NCBI RefSeq assembly: GCF_030316885.1
Contig: NZ_JASZYQ010000003.1
Location: 682,001-746,000, forward strand
Direction: 5' to 3'
DNA length: 64,000 bases
From: Variovorax jilinensis
Lineage (GTDB): Bacteria; Pseudomonadota; Gammaproteobacteria; Burkholderiales; Burkholderiaceae_C
Part shown: positions 25,229-33,892 of the stretch, one piece after another
Layout: every line of letters begins with the position of its first letter
Position numbering within the stretch: the stretch's first letter is position 1
Notes under the pieces: generated by a model
Databases searched by the model: none
What the model saw: only the letters and a program-made list of their open reading frames with translations
What the model was told of the DNA's origin: nothing
Program-made: the position numbers and the translations under genes

Positions 25229-26224
25229 ATGCCGTCCCTCGTGCCGTCCCTCGTGCCGTCCGCTGCCGCCTCGCCCGCCGCCATGCGCAGCTGGACGACC
25301 GACGCGGTAGCACCTCGGCAGCGGCTCGACTACTGGGTCGATGCGATCTGCGAGGGCTTCCTCGAGATGTCCGCCACGCGTGCCGCCGAGCAGCCCTTCG
25401 AGTCGCGCCTCGACTCGGTGGCCTGGGGACCGGTGTCGGTCAATCGCGTGCGCGGCAGCGCCCAGCACGTCTACCGCACCCGCTCGGCCATCGCACGGGC
25501 CAACGCCCACTACCTCTACCTGCTGTGCAAGGCCGACAGTGCCTGGACGGCGGCACAGGAAGACACGGGTGCCCGCCTGCTGCCGGGCGACCTGGTGCTG
25601 GTCGATTCCCGGCAGCGCTACGAATTCCACTTTCCTCGCTGCGCCGATACCGTGTCGCTGCAACTGCATCCCGATTGGCTCGCGACCTGGTTGCCCGATG
25701 CCGGGTCGCTGCTCGGCCGGCGCATCGACGGCCAGTCGGGCTGGGGCGCGGCACTGGGTGCGTTCGCGCGCCAGCTCACGCCCGAGATGGCCGTGGCGCC
25801 GCCACTTCCGTGCGCCCTGCTGGTCGATCAGCTCGGCGCGCTGCTGGCGCTCGCGGCCGGCAACGCCGCTGCGCCCGCTTCCCGGGGAACACGATCTGCC
25901 GATGCCCTGCGAGCGCGCATCGTCGAGGCGGTGCGGGCCCGCCACGCCGAACCCGGCCTGACGGCCAGCGAGGTGGCGGATGGCCTCGGCGTTTCGCCGC
26001 GCACCTTGCACCGCTGCCTCGCAGCGGGCGCATCGAGCTTTGCGCAACTTCTGCTGGGCGCCCGGATGGAGGTCGCGCAGCGCCTGCTGTCCGACCCGCG
26101 CTTCGATCGGCTGAGCATCGCCGAGATCGGCCGGCGCGTGGGCCTCGGCGACCCCTCGCATTTCATCCGGCTGTGCCGTACGCGGCTCGGCAGTACGCCC
26201 GGCCGGCTGCGCCGACGATCCTGA
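25229..26224 (+). CDS. AraC-family transcriptional regulator (cupin-like sensor domain)
   Basis: A 331-residue regulator. The N-terminal half (residues 20-200) is of the AraC_binding_2 type (RLDYWVDAICEGFLEM), and the C-terminal HTH_18 spans about 235-330 (ASEVADGLGVSPRTLHRCLAA, then IAEIGRRVGLGDPSHFIRLCRTRLGSTPGRLRR). The first codons are a tandem 12-base repeat (CCGTCCCTCGTG-type units), giving ATG then two in-frame GTGs at 25241 and 25253 as possible starts. It might control the upstream catabolic run or the downstream hydrolase; neither is certain. Confidence 0.88.
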   Translation: MPSLVPSLVPSAAASPAAMRSWTTDAVAPRQRLDYWVDAICEGFLEMSATRAAEQPFESRLDSVAWGPVSVNRVRGSAQHVYRTRSAIARANAHYLYLLCKADSAWTAAQEDTGARLLPGDLVLVDSRQRYEFHFPRCADTVSLQLHPDWLATWLPDAGSLLGRRIDGQSGWGAALGAFARQLTPEMAVAPPLPCALLVDQLGALLALAAGNAAAPASRGTRSADALRARIVEAVRARHAEPGLTASEVADGLGVSPRTLHRCLAAGASSFAQLLLGARMEVAQRLLSDPRFDRLSIAEIGRRVGLGDPSHFIRLCRTRLGSTPGRLRRRS

Positions 26225-26333
26225 TCGCGAGCCTGGCAGCGGCCGGCCAGGGCGCTGGCGCGATCCGGCCATCCATGCGGCACGAAGCGTCCTAGAGTGC
26301 ATGGACTTCAACGAGCACCCCAAGGAGACACCC

Positions 26334-27062
26334 ATGTCCGACACCTACGTTCTGGTTCACGGCGCCTGGCACACGGGCGCAGAGATGGAAGCCACGGCCG
26401 CCTTTCTGCGCGAGGCGGGCCACGAGGTCCACTGCCCCACGCTGGCCGGCAACCGGCCCGGCGACGACCGCGCCGCCATCGGCCTCGCCGACGCCATCGC
26501 CTCGCTGGTCGAGTTAGTCGAGTCGAAGAAGCTCGAGTCGGTGCGCCTGGTCGGCCACAGCTACGGCGGCATGGTGATCTCGGGTGCGGCCGCACGGCTG
26601 GCTGCGCACATCCGGCGCCTGGTCTACGTCAACGCCTTCGTGCCGCTGGACGGCGACTGCCTCAACGACCTGGTGCCGCCGCCGTACGTGCAGATGTTCG
26701 ACGCCATCGCCGCGCCCAACGGCAATGCCGTGATGCTGCCCTTCGATATCTGGCGCGAGGTCTTCATCAACGATGCCGACCTGGCGCTCGCCAAGCGCAG
26801 CTTCGAGGCCCTGAACCCGCATCCCTACCGCACCTTCACCGAGGCGATCCGGCTCGAGCAACCGCTGGCCGCGCTGGCGGTGGGCAAGTCCTATCTCAAC
26901 TGCCGGCAGGACACGGCGATGCCGCACAGCCTGCCCTGGCATCCGCGGCTGTCCGAACGCCTCGGCCTCTTCAGGCTGGTCGAATGCGACGGCAGCCACG
27001 AGATGTGGTTCAGCAATCCGAAGGCGCTTGCGCAAGCCATCCTCGCGGCCGGGCGCGACTGA
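26334..27062 (+). CDS. alpha/beta hydrolase
   Basis: A 242-residue cytoplasmic hydrolase of the compact plant-esterase-like (salicylate-binding protein 2 type) form. The oxyanion motif HGAWHTG is near residue 9. The nucleophile elbow GHSYGG has Ser76, and the catalytic His is in CDGSHEMWFS near the end. AAGGAGA lies 6 bases before the ATG, making this start preferable to one 33 bases upstream. It follows the AraC gene. Substrate unknown, probably a small ester or lactone. Confidence 0.9.
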   Translation: MSDTYVLVHGAWHTGAEMEATAAFLREAGHEVHCPTLAGNRPGDDRAAIGLADAIASLVELVESKKLESVRLVGHSYGGMVISGAAARLAAHIRRLVYVNAFVPLDGDCLNDLVPPPYVQMFDAIAAPNGNAVMLPFDIWREVFINDADLALAKRSFEALNPHPYRTFTEAIRLEQPLAALAVGKSYLNCRQDTAMPHSLPWHPRLSERLGLFRLVECDGSHEMWFSNPKALAQAILAAGRD

Positions 27063-27117
27063 TCCCGCCGAATCGGCCGCTGCTGCAGGCGGCGCCGCGC
27101 TGTGCTGCAATCCACGC

Positions 27118-28212
27118 ATGCCCGCCGCCATCGACATCGACGCCCTGCGCCGCTACGCCGTGGCGCGCACGCTCTTCAAGCCCACCACGCTGCCGGGCGC
27201 GATCCGCCGGCTCGGCTTCGTGCAGGCCGATCCGATCCGCGCGCCCGCGCGCGCGCAGGACCTGACCCTGCGCCACCGCGTGGTCGACTACCGCGCGGGC
27301 GACCTGGAAGGCCGCTACAGCCGCCTCGCGGTCGAGGAGGACTGCCTGGTCAACTACGGCTTCCTGCCGCGCGAGCACCTGGCGCTCATGCATCCGCGCG
27401 AATCCGCGCGCGTCTGGGATGCCGAGACGCAACGCAAGGCCAACGACGTGCTGGCCTTCGTGCGCGAACGCGGCCCCGTGCATCCGCGCGAGGTCGAGCT
27501 GCACTTCGCGCATGGCCGCGTGAAGAACTACTGGGGCGGCTCGAGCAACGCCACCACGCAACTGCTCGACGGCCTGCACTACCGCGGCCTGTTGCGCGTC
27601 AAGCGTCGCGACAGCGGCACGCGCATCTACGAGGCGGTGGCGCATCCGCCGGCCGACGAAAGCCCCGAGGCCCGCGCCCGCCGCGCCGCCGCATTGATCG
27701 AGCTGGTGGTGCGCAAGTACGCACCGCTGCCGGCCGCCAGCCTCACCTACCTCGTGCGCCTGCTCGGCTACGGGGCACCGCACCTGTCGGCACAGACCCA
27801 GGCCGCGCTGCGGCTCGCGCGCGATGAGCTTGCGAATTGCAGCATCGACGGCACCACCTGGTACTGGCCGGCCGACGAGAACCCGGCCTCGCGCCGCCAC
27901 GCGCCCGACGACGCGCTGCGGCTGCTGGCGCCCTTCGATCCCGTGGTCTGGGACCGCCGCCGATTCGCGCTGCTGTGGGGCTGGACGTACAAGTTCGAGG
28001 CCTACACGCCAGCACCGAAGCGCCAGTTCGGCTACTACGCGCTGCCGATGCTGTGGCACGACCGCGTGGTGGGCTGGGCCAACGTCACCGCGCCCGACGG
28101 ACGACTGCGTCCGGGATTCGGCTTTGCCGAGCGCAAGCCCGCGGGCGCCGCCTTCCGCACCGCGCTCGACGACGAACTGCAGCGCCTGACGCAATTTCTC
28201 GCGCCGCGCTGA
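27118..28212 (+). CDS. YcaQ-family (HTH_42) winged-helix DNA glycosylase-like protein
   Basis: A 364-residue protein with the family marks: QADPIRAPARAQDL near residue 40, PREVELHF, and the C-terminal LLAPFDPVVWDRRRF with GWTYKFEAY and PKRQFGYYALPMLW. E. coli YcaQ (AlkX) unhooks DNA interstrand crosslinks, and Streptomyces AlkZ repairs azinomycin damage. The catalytic QxQ/QxD motif of these glycosylases is represented here by QAD, close to the AlkX form. It stands between a hydrolase gene and the FMN riboswitch. Confidence 0.85.
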   Translation: MPAAIDIDALRRYAVARTLFKPTTLPGAIRRLGFVQADPIRAPARAQDLTLRHRVVDYRAGDLEGRYSRLAVEEDCLVNYGFLPREHLALMHPRESARVWDAETQRKANDVLAFVRERGPVHPREVELHFAHGRVKNYWGGSSNATTQLLDGLHYRGLLRVKRRDSGTRIYEAVAHPPADESPEARARRAAALIELVVRKYAPLPAASLTYLVRLLGYGAPHLSAQTQAALRLARDELANCSIDGTTWYWPADENPASRRHAPDDALRLLAPFDPVVWDRRRFALLWGWTYKFEAYTPAPKRQFGYYALPMLWHDRVVGWANVTAPDGRLRPGFGFAERKPAGAAFRTALDDELQRLTQFLAPR

Positions 28213-28319
28213 ACCCCTGCTGCGGCGGCCCCGGGCCGGGCGGGGTCATGGCTCGTGCGTGACAGCCGGCGCGCGCCGACCTGCCTAGAATCGCGGCTGC
28301 TTCGGCCTCGGCCGGAGCG

Positions 28320-28478
28320 AAGCGTTCTCAGGGCGGGGCGAAACTCCCCACCGGCGGTGATGGCGGCGCAAGCCGCACGAGCCCGCGAGCGCCTGCGGCG
28401 GCCGCAAAGGCCACCGCAGGGTCAGCAGACCCGGTGCGATCCCGGGGCCGACGGTCACAGTCCGGATGAAAGAGAGCG
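28320..28478 (+). promoter_or_regulatory. FMN riboswitch (RFN element)
   Basis: The conserved RFN blocks are all present in order: GTTCTCAGGGCGGGGCGAAA, CTCCCCACCGGCGGTGAT, a variable arm, AGCCCGCGAGCGC, GGTCAGCAGACCCGGTG, GACGGTCACAGTCCGGATGA and the closing GAGAGCG. FMN binding normally shuts off riboflavin synthesis or transport genes. It fills most of a 354-base gap without genes (28213-28566). Downstream, CGCGGCC and GGCCGCG can pair without a following T-run, so control may act on translation of ribH. Confidence 0.97.
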
Positions 28479-28566
28479 CGGCCTCGTGGCCGATGCGGCG
28501 CCTTCGCTCGCCCGTCGGCCGCGGGTTCGTGCGCCCTGATTCAGGCAATCCTTGCAAAGGCAGACC

Positions 28567-29079
28567 ATGAGTCAGATCAACGACCTTCCCCTCTCCGCCA
28601 TCGCCACGCCGGACGCGGCGCGCGGCCGCCGCATCGCCTTCGTGCAGGCGCAATGGCATTCGGACATCGTCCACCAGGCGCGCGACGCCTTCCTGGCCGA
28701 GATGAAGCGCCAGGGCATTCCGCTCGACACCATCGACGTCTTCGACGTTCCCGGCGCCTTCGAGATCCCCCTGCATGCCCGGCGGCTCGCGAACTCGGGC
28801 CGCTACGCCGCGATCGTGGGCTGCGCGCTGGTGGTCGACGGCGGCATCTACCGCCACGACTTCGTCGCCGGCACCGTCGTCGATGCGCTGATGCGCGTGC
28901 AGCTCGAGACCGATGTGCCGGTGCTGTCGGCGGTGCTCACGCCGCACCACTTCCACGAGCACGTGGAGCATCGCAAGTACTTCCACCAGCATTTCGCGGT
29001 GAAGGGCACCGAGGTGGCCGAAGCCTGCGTGCGGACCATCGAGGGCCTGCGTCGCGTCGAAGCCCTGACCACGGCCTGA
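28567..29079 (+). CDS. ribH: 6,7-dimethyl-8-ribityllumazine synthase, type II (RibH2-like)
   Basis: A 170-residue enzyme that joins the pyrimidine intermediate and dihydroxybutanone phosphate in riboflavin synthesis. The pattern (RIAFVQAQWHSDIVHQARDA, FDVPGAFEIPLHARRL, GGIYRHDFVAGTVVDALMRVQLETDVPVLSAVLTPHHFHEH) follows Brucella RibH2, the decameric type II enzyme, rather than the housekeeping RibH1 of the rib operon. The active-site His is in YRHDF. The start is set by AAAGG 7 bases upstream. It lies alone under an FMN riboswitch, away from other rib genes. Confidence 0.94.
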   Translation: MSQINDLPLSAIATPDAARGRRIAFVQAQWHSDIVHQARDAFLAEMKRQGIPLDTIDVFDVPGAFEIPLHARRLANSGRYAAIVGCALVVDGGIYRHDFVAGTVVDALMRVQLETDVPVLSAVLTPHHFHEHVEHRKYFHQHFAVKGTEVAEACVRTIEGLRRVEALTTA

Positions 29080-29092
29080 AGGCGCAGCCGCC

Positions 29093-29458
29093 ATGTCGAA
29101 AGGCGAAGTCACGATCTTCCACAACCCGGGCTGCGGCACCTCGCGCAACACGCTGGCGCTTCTGCGCGAGCGCGGCATCGAGCCGGAGGTGGTCGAATAC
29201 CTTAAGACGCCGCCCGGCGCGCAACGCCTGCGCGAACTTGCGGCCTCGATGGGAGTGCCGGTGCGCGCGCTTCTGCGCCAGCGCGGCACGCCCTACGACG
29301 AACTCGGCCTCGGCGAGGACCGGTGGACCGACGATGAGCTGCTCGATTTCATCGTCGCCCATCCGATCCTGCTGAACCGGCCGATCGTGGTCACGCCGCT
29401 CGGAACGCGCCTGTGCCGGCCGGTCGAGACGGTGCTGGAGATCCTGCCCGAGGCGTAG
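29093..29458 (+). CDS. arsC: arsenate reductase, glutaredoxin-linked
   Basis: A 121-residue protein with the ArsC signature HNPGCGTSRNT: His10, catalytic Cys14 and Arg18. It also has the C-terminal block LNRPIVVTPLGTRLCRP, which closely follows E. coli R773-type ArsC. It reduces arsenate to arsenite using glutathione and glutaredoxin. It ends about 20 residues short of the plasmid enzyme. No ars regulator or efflux pump is adjacent. It starts 13 bases after the ribH stop, so it may be co-transcribed under the FMN riboswitch. Confidence 0.92.
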   Translation: MSKGEVTIFHNPGCGTSRNTLALLRERGIEPEVVEYLKTPPGAQRLRELAASMGVPVRALLRQRGTPYDELGLGEDRWTDDELLDFIVAHPILLNRPIVVTPLGTRLCRPVETVLEILPEA

Positions 29459-29460
29459 GT

Positions 29461-29488
29461 CGCCGGCCCGCCACGCGCGCGGCCGGCG
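29461..29488. terminator. hairpin between convergent arsC and MFS genes
   Basis: CGCCGGCC at 29461-29468 and GGCCGGCG at 29481-29488 form an 8-bp G/C stem. There is no T-run on either side, so it is only a possible terminator. Confidence 0.35.
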
Positions 29489-29501
29489 CGGGCGACCCCT
29501 T

Positions 29502-30752
29502 TCACGCCGAAGCCGAAACCGGCACCAGCGCCTCGCGCCGAACGCGCCGCACGTTGAAGGCGCTGGCGATCAGCACACCCTGCACCACCGCCAGGCCGAT
29601 GATGACGCTGGTGTATTGGCCATGGTCCATTAGGCGACCGAAGATCAGCGGGGCGATCGCCTGGCCGATGTCGAGACCCGCATACACCACGCCGTAGACG
29701 CGGCCCGTGGCGTTGGCGGGCGTCGAGCGCTTGACCAGCAGGTCGCGCGAAGGCCCCGCGATGCCCGATGCGAAGCCCATGGCGCCGAACAGCACGGGCA
29801 CCATCACGGGCGCGAAGTCGGCCAGCGCAAGCACGAGGGCGAGCACGGCCGCGATGCCGAAGCCGGCACCCACGATGCGCTCGCAGCGCGCCGGGTCGGA
29901 CGCCAGGAAGCCGCCCACCACCATGCCGGCCGCGCTCGCGACCATGTAGATCGTGAGACAGACCGCGACCAGCGCGAGCGGCACGTCGTGCAGCCGTCCC
30001 GCTGCCGAGGGTGCGAAGGTCTGCACCACGCTGAGCGCCATCGCATAGAAGAAGAAGAAGCCGAAGCACATCCAGACTGCCGGGATGCGCAGGAAGGCGA
30101 ATTCGCCGCCGGTGCCGGCCCCGCTCCCGGTGGCCTTCTGCACCGCCTTGACGTCCAGCGACAGCACGCCGCGGTTGAGCCACAGCACGAGCAGCACCAG
30201 CAAGGCCACCGCGCCGCCCGCGGCCAGGGCCACGCGCCAGCCGTAGGCCATCGCGATCGGCACCACGAAGGCCGGCGCCAGTGCCCAGCCCAGGCTGCCC
30301 GTGATGCCGTGCACGCTGTAGGCGTGGCCGAGCCGCGTCGGCGCGACCTTGCGGTTGAACAGCGTGTAGTCGACCGGGTGGAACACGCCGTTGCCCACGC
30401 CGGCCACCACGGCCGCGCCCAGCAGCATCCAGTAGTTCTGCGCCATCGCATAGCCGAAGGCCGCGAGGCCCAGCAGGCCGAGGCCGACGAACAGCACCGG
30501 CCGGGGGCCGAGCTTGTCGACCACGAAGCCCGAGGCCGCCTGGACGATGCACGAGACGACGAAGAACACGGTCAGCACCGCGCCGAGCTCGGTGTAGCTG
30601 ACGTTGAACGCGTCCTTGAGCCAGGGGAACAACGGCGCCAGCAGCAGCTGGCTGAAATGGCTCACGGCGTGCGCCAGGCCGACGAGGCCGATCAGCTTGA
30701 CATCGGAGCGCACCGTCGCGGCGGCGCCGTCGGCATGGGGGATGGAGGACAT
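29502..30752 (-). CDS. MFS transporter
   Basis: A 416-residue inner-membrane protein with about 12 transmembrane helices. The major-facilitator motif is in the loop after helix 2 (GFVVDKLGPRPVLFVG), and the GHAYSVHGITGSLGWALAP region recalls the fosmidomycin-resistance and cyanate/nitroimidazole exporters. Substrate unknown. The ATG at 30752 is preferred over an upstream frame extension that is not hydrophobic. It is divergent from an AraC regulator with 89 bases between starts, the arrangement of a drug exporter and its activator such as NimT/NimR. Confidence 0.88.
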   Translation of the reverse strand: MSSIPHADGAAATVRSDVKLIGLVGLAHAVSHFSQLLLAPLFPWLKDAFNVSYTELGAVLTVFFVVSCIVQAASGFVVDKLGPRPVLFVGLGLLGLAAFGYAMAQNYWMLLGAAVVAGVGNGVFHPVDYTLFNRKVAPTRLGHAYSVHGITGSLGWALAPAFVVPIAMAYGWRVALAAGGAVALLVLLVLWLNRGVLSLDVKAVQKATGSGAGTGGEFAFLRIPAVWMCFGFFFFYAMALSVVQTFAPSAAGRLHDVPLALVAVCLTIYMVASAAGMVVGGFLASDPARCERIVGAGFGIAAVLALVLALADFAPVMVPVLFGAMGFASGIAGPSRDLLVKRSTPANATGRVYGVVYAGLDIGQAIAPLIFGRLMDHGQYTSVIIGLAVVQGVLIASAFNVRRVRREALVPVSASA

Positions 30753-30841
30753 GGATTGCAACAAGAATCTGGCGTGGAGACCGATCCTAAGCGGGCCCCT
30801 CGCGGCAGAATGGCGATACAGAGACAACATTTGTCGAATTC

Positions 30842-31672
30842 ATGCCTGCACCCGCCGCCCCCCCGGCCCCCGCCATCAGCGTCGGCCCCCTGACGCCTCA
30901 CCTCTACGCGCCCGATGCGCTTCGGCCGCTGCGCGCCAAGGAACACTTCCTCAAGGCCGACACCCTGGTCGAGCTGCATCGCCATCCCTGGCCGCAGCTG
31001 ACCTTCTCGACCCGCGGCGTCATTCGCCTGAGCACCGCCGACGGCAGCTACATCGTGCCGCCCTCGCGCGCGCTCTGGGTGCCGGCCGACATGGCCCACA
31101 GCATCACGCTGATCGAGAACGCCGAGCTGCGCACCGTCTACCTGCACGGCTGGCTGGGTCCGACCTGGGAGCGCTGCGAAGTGCTCGAGATCAGTCCGCT
31201 GCTGCGCGCACTGATGCTGGCGCTCGACACCACGCCCGACGGCCTGCCGCCGGCCGATCCGCATGCGGCGCAGCGCGAGCGCTGGATCGCGCCACTGCTC
31301 GTGGACGAGCTCGAGCGCGCCACCCAGATCCGCATCGACGTGCCGCTGCCGGCCGACAAGCGCCTGCGCCAGCTGTGCGAGACGCTGCTGCGCAACCCGG
31401 CGAACCGGGCCACGCTGGCCGAGCGCGCCGAGCAGATCGGCGCCAGCGAACGCACCGTGGCGCGGCTGTTCCGCGACCAGCTCGGCATGAGCTGGCAGCA
31501 GTGGCGCCAGCAGGCGGTGCTCGCGCATGCGCTGCCGCTGCTCGCGCGCGGCATGGCCGTGAGCCTGGTGGCATCGGCCAGCGGGTATGCCACCGACAGC
31601 GCCTTCTGCGCGATGTTCAAGGCCGCCACTGGGCAGTCGCCGACCGCGTTCCAGCACAAGAAAAGGGCCTGA
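30842..31672 (+). CDS. AraC-family regulator with N-terminal cupin
   Basis: A 276-residue regulator. The N-terminal cupin has the H-x-H-x-W type motif HRHPWPQLTFSTRGVIRL and PPSRALWVPADMAHSI. The C-terminal AraC helix-turn-helix pair ends with the family signature FCAMFKAATGQSPTAFQ. This cupin type (NimR/YeaM-like) commonly controls an adjacent divergently transcribed MFS exporter, which is exactly the arrangement here. Confidence 0.9.
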   Translation: MPAPAAPPAPAISVGPLTPHLYAPDALRPLRAKEHFLKADTLVELHRHPWPQLTFSTRGVIRLSTADGSYIVPPSRALWVPADMAHSITLIENAELRTVYLHGWLGPTWERCEVLEISPLLRALMLALDTTPDGLPPADPHAAQRERWIAPLLVDELERATQIRIDVPLPADKRLRQLCETLLRNPANRATLAERAEQIGASERTVARLFRDQLGMSWQQWRQQAVLAHALPLLARGMAVSLVASASGYATDSAFCAMFKAATGQSPTAFQHKKRA

Positions 31673-31765
31673 GGCGGCGACCCGGCGAGCGCACCCGCGG
31701 CCGCGCGCCGAGGCGCTTACGTATCATCGCCCGGTGCAATACATGCCCCTCCGCGCTCCTCGACC

Positions 31766-33466
31766 ATGGCCCTGAGCCGCGCCCAGCTCACGCGCTGGCT
31801 ACCCTTCCTCGACTGGCCGCGACCGGACCGCGGAATGCTCGCGAACGAGGCCATGGCCGGCATCACGGTGGCGCTGATGGTGATTCCGCAGGGCGTCGCC
31901 TACGCGGCACTGGCCGGCATGCCACTGGTCACGGGCATCTATGCGGCGCTCTTTCCGGCGCTGGTGGCGGTGCTGTTCAGTTCGTCGGCACGGCTCTCGG
32001 TCGGCCCCACGGCACTCACGAGCCTGCTGGTCGGTGCCTCGCTGGCGCCGCTGGCCATCCCGGGCAGCCGCGAATGGGTGGCCTACGCGGTCTGGCTCAC
32101 GCTGCTGTCGGGGCTCATGCAACTGCTGCTCGGCGCGGCACGCTTCGGATGGCTGCTGCGGATGGTCAATTCGCCGGTGCTGATGGGCTTCACGCAAGGG
32201 GCCGCGGTCCTGATCACCCTGTCGCAGCTGCCGGCGCTGTTCGGCTATACCGGGCGCACGGTGGTCCAGCTGATGGAAGGCCCGCTGCCCGACCTGATCG
32301 CGATCGCCTTCGGCCTCGGCGGCATGGCAACGCTGTGGCTCGGCAAGCGTGTCGCGCCGAAATTCCCCACCACCATGGCACTGGTCGCTGCCGCGGCGGC
32401 GATCAGCGCCGCGCTCGGCTACGCGCTCGGCGGCGGCGCGGTGATCGGCAAGCTGCCGGCGGGGCTGCCGGGCTTCTACTGGCCCGGCGGCCTCTCGCTC
32501 GACGAACTGGGGGCGCTGCTGCTGCCGGCCTTCCTGATCACCTTGGTGAGCTTCCTCGAGACCGCCTCGAGCGCCAAGGTGGACAACGCGCGCGCGGGCA
32601 AGCTCTGGAACGAGAACCAGGACCTGATCGGCCAGGGCCTCGGCAAGATCGCCTCGGGCCTGAGCGGATCGTTCCCTACCAGTTCCTCGTTCTCGCGCTC
32701 GGCGATCACGCTCTATGCCGGCGCCAAGACCCAATGGGCCACGCTCTTCAGCGTCGCGGTGGTGGCCGCGGCGCTGCTGTGGGCGATGCCGCTGCTCTAC
32801 CACGTGCCGCAGGCGGTGCTGGCGGCGATCGTCGCCACCGCCACCATCGGGCTGCTGCGGCCCTCGGCCTTCATCGCGCTGTGGCGGATCTCGCGCATCG
32901 AGGCCGCGATCGCCTTCGGCACCTTCGTGCTCACGATCGCCACCGCGCCTTCGATCTACTGGGGCGTGCTGGGCGGGCTGCTGGCCGCGCTCGCGCACTA
33001 CATGTACCGCCACCTGCATCCGCGCATCATCGAGGTCGGCCTGCATGCCGACGGCAGCCTGCGCGACCGTCACCTGTGGCACCTGCCGCCGCTGGCGCCC
33101 GACCTGTATGCGCTGCGGATGGACGCCGAGCTCGACTTCGCGTCCGCCAGCACGCTGGAACGCGCGGTCACGGTGGCGCTGGCCGAACGGCCCGGCCTGA
33201 CCGATGTCTGCCTCTTCGCCTACCCGATCAACCGCATCGACATCACGGGCGCCGAGGTCTTCGGCAGCATCCGCCGCCTGCTCGAGTCGCAGGGCGTGCG
33301 GCTGCACGTGGCGGGGCTCAAGCTGCCGGCGCAACAGGTGCTCGAACGCGCCGGGCTGCTGGCGCCCGGACCGCTGCTTTTCAGCTACCGCACGGATGCC
33401 GAGGCGCTGGTCGCGTTGCAGCAACGCGTGGCGGCAGATGCGTTGTCCAAGGCCGAGGCCGCCTGA
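31766..33466 (+). CDS. SulP-family anion transporter with STAS domain
   Basis: A 566-residue protein with about 11-12 transmembrane helices. The sulfate-transporter signature is at the start (ITVALMVIPQGVAYAALAGMPLVTGIYAALFPALVAVLFSS). A cytoplasmic STAS domain occupies residues about 440-550 (LYALRMDAELDFASASTLERAV, then NRIDITGAEVFGSIRRLLESQGVRL). SulP proteins carry sulfate, bicarbonate or dicarboxylates. The substrate cannot be fixed from sequence; no carbonic anhydrase is fused or adjacent. It converges on arfB, 10 bases away. Confidence 0.92.
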   Translation: MALSRAQLTRWLPFLDWPRPDRGMLANEAMAGITVALMVIPQGVAYAALAGMPLVTGIYAALFPALVAVLFSSSARLSVGPTALTSLLVGASLAPLAIPGSREWVAYAVWLTLLSGLMQLLLGAARFGWLLRMVNSPVLMGFTQGAAVLITLSQLPALFGYTGRTVVQLMEGPLPDLIAIAFGLGGMATLWLGKRVAPKFPTTMALVAAAAAISAALGYALGGGAVIGKLPAGLPGFYWPGGLSLDELGALLLPAFLITLVSFLETASSAKVDNARAGKLWNENQDLIGQGLGKIASGLSGSFPTSSSFSRSAITLYAGAKTQWATLFSVAVVAAALLWAMPLLYHVPQAVLAAIVATATIGLLRPSAFIALWRISRIEAAIAFGTFVLTIATAPSIYWGVLGGLLAALAHYMYRHLHPRIIEVGLHADGSLRDRHLWHLPPLAPDLYALRMDAELDFASASTLERAVTVALAERPGLTDVCLFAYPINRIDITGAEVFGSIRRLLESQGVRLHVAGLKLPAQQVLERAGLLAPGPLLFSYRTDAEALVALQQRVAADALSKAEAA

Positions 33467-33475
33467 CGTTGCCCC

Positions 33476-33889
33476 TCAGTCGCGCACCGGCCCGCGCAGG
33501 CTCTTGATCTCCGAACGCTGACTCTTGCCGGCGAGACGGCGCTGTTTCGAGCCGTAGCTCGGCTTGGTGGCGCGCCGCACGGTGGGCGGCACCGCGACGC
33601 CATCGACCAGTTCCTGCAGCCGCGCGAGCGCATCGGCGCGGTTCATGTCCTGGCTGCGATGCTTCTGCGCCTTGAGCACCAGCACGCCTTCCTGCGTGAT
33701 GCGGCTGTCGCGCAGCGCAAGCAGCCGGTCCTTGACGTCCTGTGGCAGCGAGCTGGCCGGGATGTCGAAGCGCAGGTGCACCGCGCTCGAGACCTTGTTG
33801 ACGTTCTGGCCGCCCGCGCCCTGGGCCCGGATCGCGCTGAACTCGGTTTCGAGCGGATCGACGAGGACGGGTGGACGCGGCGCAGGCAT
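33476..33889 (-). CDS. arfB: alternative ribosome-rescue factor ArfB (YaeJ)
   Basis: A 137-residue release-factor-like peptidyl-tRNA hydrolase. The GGQ motif is at residues 26-28 (QGAGGQNVNKVSSAVHLRFD), and a basic C-terminal tail (KPSYGSKQRRLAGKSQRSEIK) enters the empty mRNA channel of stalled ribosomes. It lacks the codon-recognition domain of RF1/RF2. It rescues ribosomes stalled on mRNAs without a stop codon. It begins 3 bases after the TetR gene stop, so the two are probably co-transcribed. Confidence 0.95.
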   Translation of the reverse strand: MPAPRPPVLVDPLETEFSAIRAQGAGGQNVNKVSSAVHLRFDIPASSLPQDVKDRLLALRDSRITQEGVLVLKAQKHRSQDMNRADALARLQELVDGVAVPPTVRRATKPSYGSKQRRLAGKSQRSEIKSLRGPVRD

Positions 33890-33892
33890 CCG

